64,000 nt of DNA from Alloyangia pacifica (GCF_020524285.1 NZ_JAIVKX010000019.1:62001-126000); one strand, 5' to 3'. Positions 22,985 to 37,166 are shown, numbered from the stretch's first letter. Program-made: numbers and translations. The notes: generated by a model not told the origin, from the sequence alone.

Positions 22985-23521
22985 TCAGAGGGCGTCGCGC
23001 CAGCGCGGCCCGAAGAGCCGCAGCAGGCGACCGAGCATTTTCAGCGTCAGGCCGACGACGAAGAGCAGGTAGCAGCCGTAGATCCAGTGCATCGGCAGGC
23101 GCAGCACAGGGCTCTTCTTGCGGGTGAGAAAGTCGAGGTAGTCCAGCGTCGGCAGGATCAGCAGGCCGAAGGCGACGAGCGCAACGACCATGGTGAAGAT
23201 CGCCATCACCCGCTGCGTGCGCGGCGAGACCACGTCATAGACCACGTCGAAGGTCACGTGCTCGCGGATCGGCACGAGGAATGCTGCGGCCCAGAACACC
23301 GTCCAGATGAAGGCGATCATCACGAACTCTTCGGACCAGACCAGCGGCGTGCCCATCACGTAGCGGAAGAAGATCTGCACGATGAACCCGGCGAAGGCGG
23401 CAAGGAACATCACGATGCCGACTGCATCGGCCGCCCGCGCAAGCAGGCGGCCAAGGGTTTCCAGAGCGCCGGGGCGGGTCGCCTCGGTCTCGGGGTCGGT
23501 GCGGGCCGTCACGCGGATCAC
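22985..23521 (-). CDS. dctQ: TRAP transporter small permease (DctQ)
   Basis: The 178-residue protein has four predicted helices. The family hallmark is visible as WSEEFVMIAFIWTVFWAAA near the middle. It starts with GTG, whose bases overlap the stop of the upstream binding-protein gene (GTGA), so the two are translationally coupled. It anchors the binding protein interaction at the membrane together with DctM. Confidence 0.93.
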   Translation of the reverse strand: MIRVTARTDPETEATRPGALETLGRLLARAADAVGIVMFLAAFAGFIVQIFFRYVMGTPLVWSEEFVMIAFIWTVFWAAAFLVPIREHVTFDVVYDVVSPRTQRVMAIFTMVVALVAFGLLILPTLDYLDFLTRKKSPVLRLPMHWIYGCYLLFVVGLTLKMLGRLLRLFGPRWRDAL

Positions 23522-24507
23522 TCCGCCAGGGCGTTGATCTTCTCGGCCCAGCCTTCGGGCCAGTCGGCCGAGCGGTCAGAGCTGAAGTAGACATCCTGCA
23601 CGTGGCTGCGGAAGGCGTCCACGTCGGGCTCGGTGACCTGCAGCCCTTCGGACTTGAAGAAGTCCACAAGCCGCTCCTCGTTGGCCACGCGCTCGGCGTT
23701 GTTCCAGTCGCAGGAGGCGACGGCGGCCTCGGTCATCGCGGTCTTTTCCTCGTCCGAGAGCTGGTCCCAGGTCTCGTTGTTGATCGCGATGTTGATGCCG
23801 TCGACAAGGTGGCTGGTCAGCACGATCTGCTCGGTGACCTCGTAGAACTTCGCGGCCTCGACGGTGGGCAGCGGGTTATCCTGCGCGTCGATGGTGCCGG
23901 TCTGCAGGCCGAGGTAGACCTCGCCGAAGGGCAGCGGCGTCGGCGCGGCGCCGAGCGCGCTGCCGAGGAACAGCCAGGCGTCGGAGCCGGGCATGCGCAG
24001 CTTCAGCCCCGCGAGGTCGTCCGGCGTGCTCACGTCACGCGCGCTGCGCAGGTTGAGCTGGCGGGTGCCTAGATAGCAGGTGTCGAGCAGTTGCACGTCC
24101 ATCTCGTCCGAGACGGTCTGCTTGAACTCGGCACCGATGTCGGAGCTCAGGAAGGCGCGGTAGTGCTCGGGGCTCTGGAACAGGTAGCCGGCGGTCAGCA
24201 GCCCGTAGGCGGGGATCGCGTCGGCAATCAGCTGGTACGACAGGTAGGTCATCTCGGCATTGCCTCGCTGCAGCGCGTCGAGATCGGCGCCCTGCGCGAA
24301 GAGCGAGCCGGAATCGTAGAGCTGCACGTCGAAGCGGCCGGGCACGCGGGCCTCGAGCTCGTCCTTGAACACCTGCATCGCCTTGGTGTGCAGGTCGGTC
24401 GGTACCGAGGCGGTGGTGTATTTGATCTCGATCTGGTCGGCGGCGAGCGCCGGGGTCACCAGCGCCGTGCCGAGGGCAAGCGCGGTCAGCGTGCGTGTGA
24501 ATGTCAT
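23518..24507 (-). CDS. dctP: TRAP transporter solute-binding protein (DctP)
   Basis: The 329-residue protein has a signal peptide (residues 1-22, ending ALA) and is periplasmic. The DctP-family signature is present: LKLRMPGSDAWLFLGSALGAAPTPLPFGEVYLGLQ-type sequence around residues 165-200, with the arginine of LRMPG expected to bind the substrate carboxylate. The substrate is therefore likely an organic or sugar acid. It is first in the operon and faces a DapA-family gene across a 190-base promoter containing a palindrome (24619-24633). Co-location with an aldolase, a GntR regulator and an alpha-L-rhamnosidase suggests a plant- or algal-sugar derivative. Confidence 0.93.
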   Translation of the reverse strand: MTFTRTLTALALGTALVTPALAADQIEIKYTTASVPTDLHTKAMQVFKDELEARVPGRFDVQLYDSGSLFAQGADLDALQRGNAEMTYLSYQLIADAIPAYGLLTAGYLFQSPEHYRAFLSSDIGAEFKQTVSDEMDVQLLDTCYLGTRQLNLRSARDVSTPDDLAGLKLRMPGSDAWLFLGSALGAAPTPLPFGEVYLGLQTGTIDAQDNPLPTVEAAKFYEVTEQIVLTSHLVDGINIAINNETWDQLSDEEKTAMTEAAVASCDWNNAERVANEERLVDFFKSEGLQVTEPDVDAFRSHVQDVYFSSDRSADWPEGWAEKINALAE

Positions 24508-24618
24508 ATCAGTCCTCCCTGAATTCCGTTTAAGGATTTTCGCCGCTTTGCCAATGGCCGGACCCTCCTCCGGCGGCGATTGCTGCAGACTTTACAAAGC
24601 GAAGTGGCTTATGTAAAC

Positions 24619-24633
24619 ACTGATTGTATCAGT
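24619..24633. promoter_or_regulatory. palindromic operator candidate
   Basis: ACTGAT-TGT-ATCAGT is a perfect 15-base palindrome in the AT-rich divergent promoter between the TRAP operon and the DapA-family gene. Its size and symmetry suit a GntR/FadR-type dimer, and such a regulator is encoded two genes away (25627-26307). Confidence 0.6.
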
Positions 24634-24697
24634 TATAGGATTAATAAAACAATCAAGCCGATACGGCTGGTTGTCCGGTGAATCGGAGGAGAACGGG

Positions 24698-25594
24698 ATG
24701 CGCGCAGGCACGGACTTCAGGGGGGTGGTCGGCGCCGCGGTGACGCCGGTGACCCCAGCGTGCGAGATCGACGTGCCGCGGCTGATCTCGCATTGCGACG
24801 CGATGCTGGAGGCCGGCTGCGCCTTCACCTCGGCCTTCGGCACGACGGGCGAGGGCGCGTCTTTTTCGACCGACCAGAAAATCGCGGCGCTGCAAGCGAT
24901 GAAGGATGCGGGCCATGACATGTCGCGGCAGGTGCCCGGCATCATCGCGTCCGCCGTCGAGGATGCGGCCCGGCTCTACCGGGCCTGCGCGGACCTTCGC
25001 TGCCGCGCGGCGCTGATCATCCCGCCGTTCTACTACACGCCTTCGTCTGACGAGGCGGTGGCCGAGTTCTACGCGGCGGTGGCCGAGAAGGCAGGCAATC
25101 CCGGCCTCGATATCGTGCTCTACAACTTCCCGCATTTCTCGGGCGTCACATTCACCCCGGCGCTGGTGCGCGCGGTGCAGGCGAGGCTCGGCGAACTGGT
25201 CATCGGCATCAAGGATTCCACCGGCGACCTCGAGGGCGGGCTCGAGTTGATCCACGCCTTTCCCGAGCTGTCTGTCTTCACCGGCGACGACCGCATCCTG
25301 ACGCGCATGGTCGCGGCGGGTGGCGCTGGGATGATCGGCGGGCTGGTCAACCTCTTCCCGGCGGACAGCGTTACGCTCTGCGGTGGCAAGGTGGATGCAG
25401 CTTTCGAGAAACGCGCGGCGATGCGGATCGAGGCGGTTGACGCTCACGGCGGCCTGGTGGTTCTGAAAGCGCTCGTGGCGGCCCGCTACGGCGACGACGG
25501 TTATCGCCGCACCGTGCCGCCGCTGGCGCCGCTGGAGGCCGGGCTCAGCGCCCGTCTCGCCGAGGAACTGGGCTTCACGGGCGCGACGCTCTGA
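24698..25594 (+). CDS. DapA-family aldolase/lyase
   Basis: The 298-residue TIM-barrel protein belongs to the dihydrodipicolinate synthase/N-acetylneuraminate lyase family. The Schiff-base lysine is K172 (IGIKDSTGD) and the partner tyrosine is Y142 (VLYNFPH); the FGTTGEG loop that binds the pyruvate carboxylate is near residue 47. The ATG at 24698 follows CGGAGGAG, and the extra nine residues upstream in frame overlap that site. The context (TRAP importer, GntR regulator, rhamnosidase) argues for catabolism of a 2-keto-3-deoxy sugar acid rather than lysine synthesis. The exact substrate is unknown. Confidence 0.9.
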   Translation: MRAGTDFRGVVGAAVTPVTPACEIDVPRLISHCDAMLEAGCAFTSAFGTTGEGASFSTDQKIAALQAMKDAGHDMSRQVPGIIASAVEDAARLYRACADLRCRAALIIPPFYYTPSSDEAVAEFYAAVAEKAGNPGLDIVLYNFPHFSGVTFTPALVRAVQARLGELVIGIKDSTGDLEGGLELIHAFPELSVFTGDDRILTRMVAAGGAGMIGGLVNLFPADSVTLCGGKVDAAFEKRAAMRIEAVDAHGGLVVLKALVAARYGDDGYRRTVPPLAPLEAGLSARLAEELGFTGATL

Positions 25595-25626
25595 GCCGCC
25601 GCAGGAAAGACGACAGGAGACAGCTT

Positions 25627-26307
25627 ATGCCGGGCAACCGCGCCGAGGAGACCCAGAAGCGCCACGACGGCCGGGTCCGGCAATCGGGCTACGAGCAATT
25701 CCAGAAGGCGCTGCTCGACGGCCGCCTCCGGCCCGGCCAGTTGGTCAGCCAGCGCGATCTCGTGGCCATGCTCGGCCTGTCGATCGGGGCGCTGCGCGAG
25801 CTGTTGCCGCGACTGGAATCCGAGGGTCTGATCAACGTGCTGCCGCAGCGCGGGATCCAGATTCCCGCGATCGACCTGCCGATGATCCGCGACGCCTTCC
25901 AGATGCGCGCGGCGCTTGAGCGCGAGGCGGTGCTCAACGCGGTGCGGACCCTGCCCGACGAGGTCATCCGCGCGCAGCTCGCGTTGCACCGCGAGGTGCT
26001 GGCGCAGGTGAAGGCTGACCCCAGCGAGGCGGTTCTGGAACGCGGGCAGGAGATCGACACGGGTTTCCACGCTCTGCTGATCGGCGCGACGAAGAACGAG
26101 CTGATCATCTCGGCCTATGACATCAACTCGATCCGCATCCGGCTGATCAAGCTCGACCGTATCCGCCTCAGCCCGGTGACATTGCCTGCCGCCTTTGCCG
26201 ACCATATCGCGGTGATCGAGGCGCTTCTGGCGCGCGATCCGGTGGCAGCCACGGCGGCGATGGACCGCCATATCGCCAATGCCCGCGAGCGGGCGCTGGA
26301 AATCTGA
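25627..26307 (+). CDS. GntR-family regulator, FCD type
   Basis: The 226-residue protein has an N-terminal winged helix (LLDGRLRPGQLVSQRDLVAMLGLSIGALRELLPRL-like region, about 25-60) and a C-terminal all-helical FCD effector domain (about 90-215) with metal/effector-type histidines (HREVL, HALLIG, HIAVIE). The start follows CAGGAGACAG. It is co-directional with the aldolase gene and the rhamnosidase gene. It probably represses the divergent TRAP and aldolase operons through the palindrome at 24619 and is released by a sugar-acid effector; this is inference from arrangement. Confidence 0.9.
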   Translation: MPGNRAEETQKRHDGRVRQSGYEQFQKALLDGRLRPGQLVSQRDLVAMLGLSIGALRELLPRLESEGLINVLPQRGIQIPAIDLPMIRDAFQMRAALEREAVLNAVRTLPDEVIRAQLALHREVLAQVKADPSEAVLERGQEIDTGFHALLIGATKNELIISAYDINSIRIRLIKLDRIRLSPVTLPAAFADHIAVIEALLARDPVAATAAMDRHIANARERALEI

Positions 26308-26346
26308 CCTCGAGACCCGACTTGAGATCTGAACTGGAGACCTGAC

Positions 26347-29007
26347 ATGGCCGCATATGGCGACCGATCCGCAGGCGCAGACCTGCGCCCCGTTGCGCTG
26401 CGCTGCGAGCTGCAGGCCGTCCCGAAGGGTCTGAACGACCTCACGCCCCGCCTGAGCTGGGGCTGCGAGGGGGAGGCGTCGCTGGCCGCGAGCCGGGTGG
26501 TGCTTGGTCGCGACCATGACGCGGTCGCCTCGGGGCACGGCGATCTCTGGGACAGCGGCTGGCTGCCGGGCACCCCGTCGCCGCTGCGCTACGCCGGCGC
26601 GTCTCTGCCGCGTGATTCGCGCCTGTGGTGGGCCGTGGGCCTGCGCGACGGGCAGGGCGCCGAGACATGGTCAGAGCCAGCGCCGATCTTCACCGGGCTC
26701 GATGCGGCGGACTGGGAGGCCGAGTGGATCGCTCGCTACTTCGTCCTGCCCGCCGGACGTGAGGTGCCGCAGGACAGCGCCTATGACAACCGCTTTCAGG
26801 CCCGGCCCGCCGACTACCTCCGCCGGACCTTCGATCTTCCCGAGGCCCCGGTGCGCGCCTTTGTCCATGTCACCGCCCTTGGCCTCTACGAGCTGCATCT
26901 CAACGGCGCGCGCATCGGCCAGGACGTGATGGCGCCGGGCTGGACCGACTACCACATCCGAACCGAATACACCGTGTATGACGTCACCGATCATCTGAAA
27001 GCAGGCCGCAACGCCCTCGGTGCGATCCTCGGCGAGGGCTGGTACTCGGGCCGCATCGGCCACAATCAGCGCCGCGCGGGCAACCATTACGGCGGACGCC
27101 CGGCCTTCCTGTGCCAGTTGCACCTCGAATTTGCCGATGGCCGGACCCGGCGCATCGTCACCGACGACCATTGGCGCACCCGTCAGGGGCCGGTCTGCTA
27201 CTCGGATTTCCTTGCAGGCGAGATGTATGACGCCCGGCTCGAAATGCTCGGCTGGGATACGGCGGACTTCGAGGAAATCAACTGGCAGCCGGTCGAGGTC
27301 TTCACCCCCGATCCCGTGGCACCTCAGCTCGACGCCGCCCGCGCGCCGCTGGCCCGAGAGGTCGCGTCGCTGGAGCCGCAAAGCGAAACCCGGGCCCCCG
27401 ACGGCGAGCGCATCTTCGACTTCGGCCAGAACCTCGCGGGCTACGTGAGCATGGAGGTCGAGGCCCCTGCGGGCACAGAGATCCGTTTGCGCCATGCCGA
27501 GCGGCTGGACGAAGAAGGCGCGCTCTACACCGCCAACCTGCGTTTCGCGGTCAGCGAGGACATCTACATCTGCAAGGGCGGCGGACCGGAACGCTTCACC
27601 CCGCGCTTCACATTCCATGGCTTTCAGTACGCTGGCCTCAGCGCCAGCGGCCCGCTCGAGCGGCTGACCCTGCGCGCCATCGCCATCCAGTCGGACCTGC
27701 CGCGTGCCGGGCAGATCGAGACCGGCCACCCGATGGTCAACCAGCTGATCTCGAACATCTTCTGGAGCCAGCGCGGCAATTTCCTCGCGGTGCCCACCGA
27801 CTGCCCGCAGCGCGACGAGCGTTACGGCTGGTCCGCCGACGCGCAGGTGTTCTGGCGCACCGCGGGCTATTTCATGGACGTCAGCGCCTTCACCGAGAAG
27901 TGGCTGCTGGACATGGTCGACGGCCAGTCCGCCGAGGGGGTCTTTCCCGATGTGGCGCCGACCAAGCCGCTCAACCCCTACCGGCTGACACCGCAGCCCG
28001 GCGCACCGGCCTGGGGCGACGCGCCGGTCATCCTGTGCCGCGACCATTGGCTGCGCTACGGCGATGCGGGGCTGCTGCGCCGCATGTGGGCGCCGCTGGT
28101 CGCGTGGATGGACTATATCGAGCGTGAGAACCCCGATGGCATCCGCACGCGGTCGGTGCACAACAACTACGGTGATTGGCTGTCGATCGGCCCGGCGACC
28201 GACCGGGCGCTGGTCGCCACCGCCTACTGGATCCACCTCGCCGACATCATGACAAGGCTGGCCGGGGTGCTGGGCGAGCCGGAAACGCGCTGGACCGAGC
28301 TTGCGACGCGGCTGCGCGCGGCGTTCCTCGACCGCTTCTGGCAGAACGGCCAGCTCAGCGGCGACACCCAGACCGCCTACCTGCTGGCGCTCGACTTTGC
28401 CCTGCTGCCCGAGGCCCTGCGCCCGCAGGCGGCGGCGCGGCTCGGCACCCTGCTCGACGCGGCGGAGGGCCACCTGCAGACCGGCTTTCTCGGCGTGCGC
28501 CACCTGGCGCCGGTGGTCTGCGACTGGCTGGGCCCGGAGCGGGCGGTCGACCTGCTGCTGAAGGATACCTATCCATCCTGGGGCTTCTCGATCCGCCACG
28601 GCGCGACGACGATCTGGGAGCGCTGGGACGGCTGGACTCCGGAAACTGGTTTTCAATCCACCGCGATGAATTCGTTCAATCATTACGCCTACGGAGCGGT
28701 CGGCGAATGGATCTGGGCGCGGCTGGCAGGGATCGACTGGAACGCCGCCGGGCCCGGCTATCGCAGGCTCACCATGCGCCCGGTCTTCGACCGCCGCATC
28801 GGTCATGTCAAAGCGCGCTACGAGGCGGCCACGGGGCCGGTCGAGAGTGCCTGGGTCTATGACGGCGCGGCCGTGATCTGGGACGTGTCGCTGCCCCCAG
28901 GCACCCGAGCCGATATCGCACTGCCCGAAGGCTGGCGCCGGGACGGGCAGGCCGCCTTCACGCTGGAGGCCGGGCGGCACAGGCTTGTCCTTCGCCAGGA
29001 CGGCTGA
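26347..29007 (+). CDS. alpha-L-rhamnosidase, GH78
   Basis: The 886-residue protein has the GH78 domain order: N-terminal Ig-like and carbohydrate-binding beta domains (about 15-330), the six-hairpin catalytic domain (about 440-790) and a C-terminal beta sandwich. Expected catalytic acids are visible: E491 in PQRDERYGWSADAQ and E758 in TIWERWDGW. It removes terminal alpha-L-rhamnose from glycosides or rhamnogalacturonan/ulvan-type oligosaccharides. There is no signal peptide, so it probably acts in the cytoplasm on imported oligosaccharides. It is the last gene of the aldolase-GntR-rhamnosidase run. Confidence 0.93.
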   Translation: MAAYGDRSAGADLRPVALRCELQAVPKGLNDLTPRLSWGCEGEASLAASRVVLGRDHDAVASGHGDLWDSGWLPGTPSPLRYAGASLPRDSRLWWAVGLRDGQGAETWSEPAPIFTGLDAADWEAEWIARYFVLPAGREVPQDSAYDNRFQARPADYLRRTFDLPEAPVRAFVHVTALGLYELHLNGARIGQDVMAPGWTDYHIRTEYTVYDVTDHLKAGRNALGAILGEGWYSGRIGHNQRRAGNHYGGRPAFLCQLHLEFADGRTRRIVTDDHWRTRQGPVCYSDFLAGEMYDARLEMLGWDTADFEEINWQPVEVFTPDPVAPQLDAARAPLAREVASLEPQSETRAPDGERIFDFGQNLAGYVSMEVEAPAGTEIRLRHAERLDEEGALYTANLRFAVSEDIYICKGGGPERFTPRFTFHGFQYAGLSASGPLERLTLRAIAIQSDLPRAGQIETGHPMVNQLISNIFWSQRGNFLAVPTDCPQRDERYGWSADAQVFWRTAGYFMDVSAFTEKWLLDMVDGQSAEGVFPDVAPTKPLNPYRLTPQPGAPAWGDAPVILCRDHWLRYGDAGLLRRMWAPLVAWMDYIERENPDGIRTRSVHNNYGDWLSIGPATDRALVATAYWIHLADIMTRLAGVLGEPETRWTELATRLRAAFLDRFWQNGQLSGDTQTAYLLALDFALLPEALRPQAAARLGTLLDAAEGHLQTGFLGVRHLAPVVCDWLGPERAVDLLLKDTYPSWGFSIRHGATTIWERWDGWTPETGFQSTAMNSFNHYAYGAVGEWIWARLAGIDWNAAGPGYRRLTMRPVFDRRIGHVKARYEAATGPVESAWVYDGAAVIWDVSLPPGTRADIALPEGWRRDGQAAFTLEAGRHRLVLRQDG

Positions 29008-29072
29008 GCTTCGCAGGGTGAAGGCCCGTGAAGGCGCCTTGCTCTCGAAGGAGAGCCGCCTCCCGCTTCGCC

Positions 29073-30584
<1,512 letters not shown>

Positions 30585-30649
30585 GGGTGTCTTTCGGCCT
30601 TTGTTTGAGTCGTTACGTGTTGCCCACCGTTGGGCCGGGCGTAGCGGGA

Positions 30650-30790
30650 GCCGGGCGGGCACCTGCCCGTGGGATGGCGCTGCAACGGTCGTGATCTGTG
30701 CTTTATCCTAGACAAAACGGGACGACTTCCGAACGTCGCGCGACGATGACACAGCGCCAGCCCGCCGGGACGGGCAGGCGCTTGCCCGGC
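30650..30790. repeat. 141-bp element with terminal inverted repeats, copy 1
   Basis: The ends GCCGGGCGGGCACCTGCCCG and CGGGCAGGCGCTTGCCCGGC pair as inverted repeats (18 of 21 positions counting one more base on each inner side). An element of exactly the same length, with similar ends and interior, lies at 33920-34060. It sits between glpV and glpK and has no coding potential. Confidence 0.7.
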
Positions 30791-30934
30791 GGCTTCGCCT
30801 CGATTCCGGGCGAAGTTGCGCATCTCTCAAGTCTCTCGACCAAAGAGCCTCCCGACATCTCTTCCCTATTTCAATCTCTTACTCAACTCGTATCGGCGAT
30901 GGCCCGACATGGCCATGGCGAAGACGAGCAAACG

Positions 30935-30956
30935 GGGGCGGGCCGAAGCCCGCCCC
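30935..30956 (-). terminator. hairpin after glpV
   Basis: GGGGCGGGC and GCCCGCCCC form a 9-bp stem with loop CGAA twelve bases after the glpV stop, followed on the minus strand by CCCGTTTG. It looks like a terminator or attenuator that would lower glpK expression relative to the transporter genes. Confidence 0.65.
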
Positions 30957-30968
30957 AGATCACCTAGC

Positions 30969-32672
<1,704 letters not shown>

Positions 32673-32712
32673 GGTTTCCTCCCTTATTGAACCGTTTTTG
32701 ACGTGTGCAGCG

Positions 32713-32735
32713 GTCCGGGCTCCTCCTGCCCGGAC
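32713..32735 (-). other. intercistronic hairpin upstream of glpV
   Basis: GTCCGGGC and GCCCGGAC form an 8-bp stem with a 7-base loop between glpU and glpV. A 17-base palindrome centred on the glpU stop (32745-32761) lies beside it. Such structures in ABC operons can protect or separate the transcript of the abundant binding protein. Confidence 0.5.
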
Positions 32736-32751
32736 GGGGTTCTTCTGGGTC

Positions 32752-33024
32752 TCAGACCCAGCGGAACACCGCCGCCGCGTAGATCAGGCAGACGACAAGC
32801 GCCGCCGGCTGCGCCTGGCCGACAAGGCCGAGCCAGGCGAGATTGATGAAGGCCGAGCCCAGCAGCGTGATGAACAGCCGGTCGCCGCGCGTGGTCTCGA
32901 TGCCCAGAACGCCGAGGCGCGGCGTCTCCGGAAAGCGGATCGCCAGCACGGTGAAGGTCACCAGCAGCGCCGCGATGGTCAGAAAGAAGGCCGCGGTGGG
33001 CCAGGTCCATGCCATCCAGTCCAT
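32752..33024 (-). CDS. glpU: DUF2160 membrane protein of the glycerol operon
   Basis: The 90-residue protein has three hydrophobic helices and begins MDWMAWTWPTAAFF, the usual start of DUF2160 proteins. In Rhizobium glycerol operons this gene (glpU) sits between the permease and the binding protein, exactly as here. Its role in transport is not defined. Only 12 bases separate it from glpQ. Confidence 0.9.
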   Translation of the reverse strand: MDWMAWTWPTAAFFLTIAALLVTFTVLAIRFPETPRLGVLGIETTRGDRLFITLLGSAFINLAWLGLVGQAQPAALVVCLIYAAAVFRWV

Positions 33025-33036
33025 TGCTCTCTCCTC

Positions 33037-33888
<852 letters not shown>

Positions 33889-33919
33889 GCGAGGCTCGCT
33901 TGAAGAAGATGGGAGGGGA

Positions 33920-34060
33920 GCCGGGCGAGCGCCTGCCCGTGGGCGGGAGCTACAACAGTCGAGCCCTGCGATTTATGCCAGCCAAGTCCGAGCGAGATCG
34001 AACCGGGGTGCACGGGCGTCCAAGCGCCAGCCCGCCGGGACGGGCAGGCGCTCGGCCGGC
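33920..34060. repeat. 141-bp element with terminal inverted repeats, copy 2
   Basis: Left end GCCGGGCGAGCGCCTGCCCG and right end CGGGCAGGCGCTCGGCCGGC are near-perfect inverted repeats. The total length equals that of copy 1 (30650-30790), and the stretch CAGCCCGCCGGGACGGGCAG near the right end is identical in the two. It lies inside the operon between glpP and glpQ. Confidence 0.7.
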
Positions 34061-34113
34061 GGCGTCGCCTTGATCCCGGGCGGGTCGAGGCCTGTGTCAG
34101 AGGTCGGCTCATC

Positions 34114-34982
<869 letters not shown>

Positions 34983-34983
<1 letters not shown>

Positions 34984-36065
34984 CAGGCGGCCTCCCCCGA
35001 GGGTGCGACGCGCCAGTCGTCGCGGTAGACGTTGACGTGCGCCGGATCGAACCGCACGCGGGTCATGTCCGGCCCGATGCTCTCGTCCTCGCCGGCGACG
35101 ATGTTGATGTCATGGCCGAAGAACTCGGCGCGGATGATCTTGTGACGCCCGGCATCCTCGACCCGGCGCACTTTCACCGGCAGCCCCTCGGTCTGGCTCA
35201 GGCGGGCGAATTCGGGGCGCACGCCGATCTCCACCTTGCCGTCCATGGCGCGGTAGCCGGCGCCGAGATCGAAGTCCGAGCCGTTGATATAGGCCCGGCT
35301 GCCCTCGACCTTGGCGGGGATCACGTTCATCCCCGGCGAGCCGATGAAATAGCCGACGAAGGTATGCTCGGGTCGCTCGAAGAGCTCCTCGGGCGTGCCG
35401 ATCTGCACCACCCGGCCATCGTACATCACCACCACCTTGTCGGCGAAGGTCAGCGCCTCGGTCTGGTCGTGGGTGACGTAGATCATTGTGTGGCCGAAAT
35501 CGTGGTGCAGCTTCTTGAGCTGGGTGCGCAGCTCCCACTTCATGTGCGGGTCGATCACCGTCAGCGGCTCGTCGAAGAGCAGGGCGTTCACGTCCTTGCG
35601 CACCATGCCGCGGCCAAGGCTGATCTTCTGCTTGGCGTCGGCGGTGAGCCCGGCGGCCTTGCGCTTGAGCATGTCCTCCATGCCGATCATCCGGGCGATC
35701 TCCTGCACGCGCTCGGCGACGTAGCTCTCGTCGCGGCCGCGGTTGCGCAGAGGGAAGGCGAGATTGTCGCGCACGGTCATCGTGTCGTAGACCACCGGGA
35801 ACTGGAACACCTGCGCAATATTGCGCTCGGCGGTCGGCGCGTGGGTCACGTCCTGCCCGTCGAAGAGCACGCGGCCCTGCGAGGGGATCAGCAGCCCCGA
35901 GATGATGTTGAGCAGCGTGGACTTGCCGCAGCCCGAGGAGCCGAGGAGCGCGTAGGCGCCGCCGTCGTCCCAGTCGTGGGTCATCTGCTTGAGCGCGAAA
36001 TCCGCCTCCGAGGCGGGGTTAGGCAGGTAGGAGTGGGCGAGATTGTCGAGCGTTATCTTGGCCAT
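34983..36065 (-). CDS. glpT: glycerol ABC transporter ATP-binding protein
   Basis: The 360-residue cytoplasmic ATPase has Walker A GSSGCGKST (about residue 42), a late Walker B (NALLFDEPLTVIDPH, about 155) and H-loop TMIYVTHDQTEAL, followed by a C-terminal TOBE-like regulatory domain. The C-loop signature is unusual: instead of LSGGQ it reads LTADAKQKISLGRG, as seen in this transporter's second ATPase. It probably pairs with GlpS, which has a normal signature, as an asymmetric heterodimer. The symbol here is the rhizobial GlpT (ATPase), not the E. coli antiporter of the same name. Confidence 0.92.
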
Positions 36066-36077
36066 GTCGCCATCTCC

Positions 36078-37166
36078 TCAGGCAGCCAGCGCATAGGCGG
36101 CGGGGGCGACGAGATCGCCGTTCTCGCCAAAGACGTAGACATGCCGGGGCGAGAGCCAGACGTCGAGCGGCTCACCGATCGGCAGGTGGTGCACGCCGCT
36201 CACCAGGCCGACCCAGCGTTCCCCGTGGTGATCCAGGTGCACGAAAGTCTCGGACCCGGTCAGCTCGCTCACCTGCAACTGGGTGCGGAAGCGCAGCGCC
36301 TCCGGGTCGTGCTGGAGGATCTCCAGGTGGTTGGGCCGGAAGCCCGCCATGTAGCGTCCGTCGGGCAGATCCTTGAGCTTGCCGGTTGCCGGCGCGCTCT
36401 GGCCCTCGCCGAACATCAGCCGGTCGCCGGTCTTGGAGATCTGCAGGAAGTTCATCGGCGGATCGCTGAAGACGCGCGCGGTGGTCGCGTCGAGCGGCTG
36501 TCGGTAGACCTCGGGCGTCGGGCCGAACTGGGTGACCCGTCCTTCCCAGAGCGTGGCGGTATGGCCGCCGAGCAGCAGCGCCTCTTCGGGTTCGGTGGTG
36601 GCGTAGACGAAGATCGAGCCGGAAGCCTCGAAAATCTTGGGGATTTCCACGCGCAGCTCTTCGCGCAGCTTGTAGTCTAGGTTGGCCAGCGGCTCGTCCA
36701 GAAGCACCAGCCCGGCGTTCTTCACCAGCGCCCGCGCCAGCGCGCAGCGCTGCTGCTGGCCACCCGACAGCTCCAGCGGCTTGCGCGTCAAGAAGGGGGT
36801 CAGCTTCATCAGTTCGGCGCTCTCGCGCACCCGGCGGTCGATCTCGGCTCGGTCCACGCCCATCAACTTCATCGGCGAGGCGATATTCTGGTAGACGGTC
36901 ATCGACGGGTAGTTGATGAACTGCTGGTAGACCATGGCCACCTTGCGGTCCTGAACCCGCATGCCCGTGACGTCCTTGCCTTCCCAGAAAATCTTGCCGG
37001 TGCTGGGCGCGTCGAGCCCGGCCATCAGTCGCATCAGCGACGTCTTGCCCGACAGGGTCGGGCCCAGCAGCACGTTCATCGTGCCATTGGCGAGCGTCAA
37101 ATCGGTGGGGGCAATATGGGTCTGCCCCTCGACGATCTTTGAAACGCCCTTCAGTTCCAGCGACAT
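36078..37166 (-). CDS. glpS: glycerol ABC transporter ATP-binding protein
   Basis: The 362-residue ATPase has a P-loop reading GPTLSGKTS (about residue 35), a canonical signature LSGGQQQR (about 135) and Walker B GLVLLDEPLANLD. The H-loop histidine is replaced: after Walker B the expected TH reads VYATTEPEEAL, so catalysis probably depends on the GlpT partner. A C-terminal TOBE domain is present. It lies between glpD and glpT, the order of the Rhizobium operon. Confidence 0.92.
   Translation of the reverse strand: MSLELKGVSKIVEGQTHIAPTDLTLANGTMNVLLGPTLSGKTSLMRLMAGLDAPSTGKIFWEGKDVTGMRVQDRKVAMVYQQFINYPSMTVYQNIASPMKLMGVDRAEIDRRVRESAELMKLTPFLTRKPLELSGGQQQRCALARALVKNAGLVLLDEPLANLDYKLREELRVEIPKIFEASGSIFVYATTEPEEALLLGGHTATLWEGRVTQFGPTPEVYRQPLDATTARVFSDPPMNFLQISKTGDRLMFGEGQSAPATGKLKDLPDGRYMAGFRPNHLEILQHDPEALRFRTQLQVSELTGSETFVHLDHHGERWVGLVSGVHHLPIGEPLDVWLSPRHVYVFGENGDLVAPAAYALAA

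Noticed and set aside
26671-28980. Minus-strand open frame of 769 codons
   Set aside because: Antisense to the GH78 gene, whose domains and catalytic motifs are clear.
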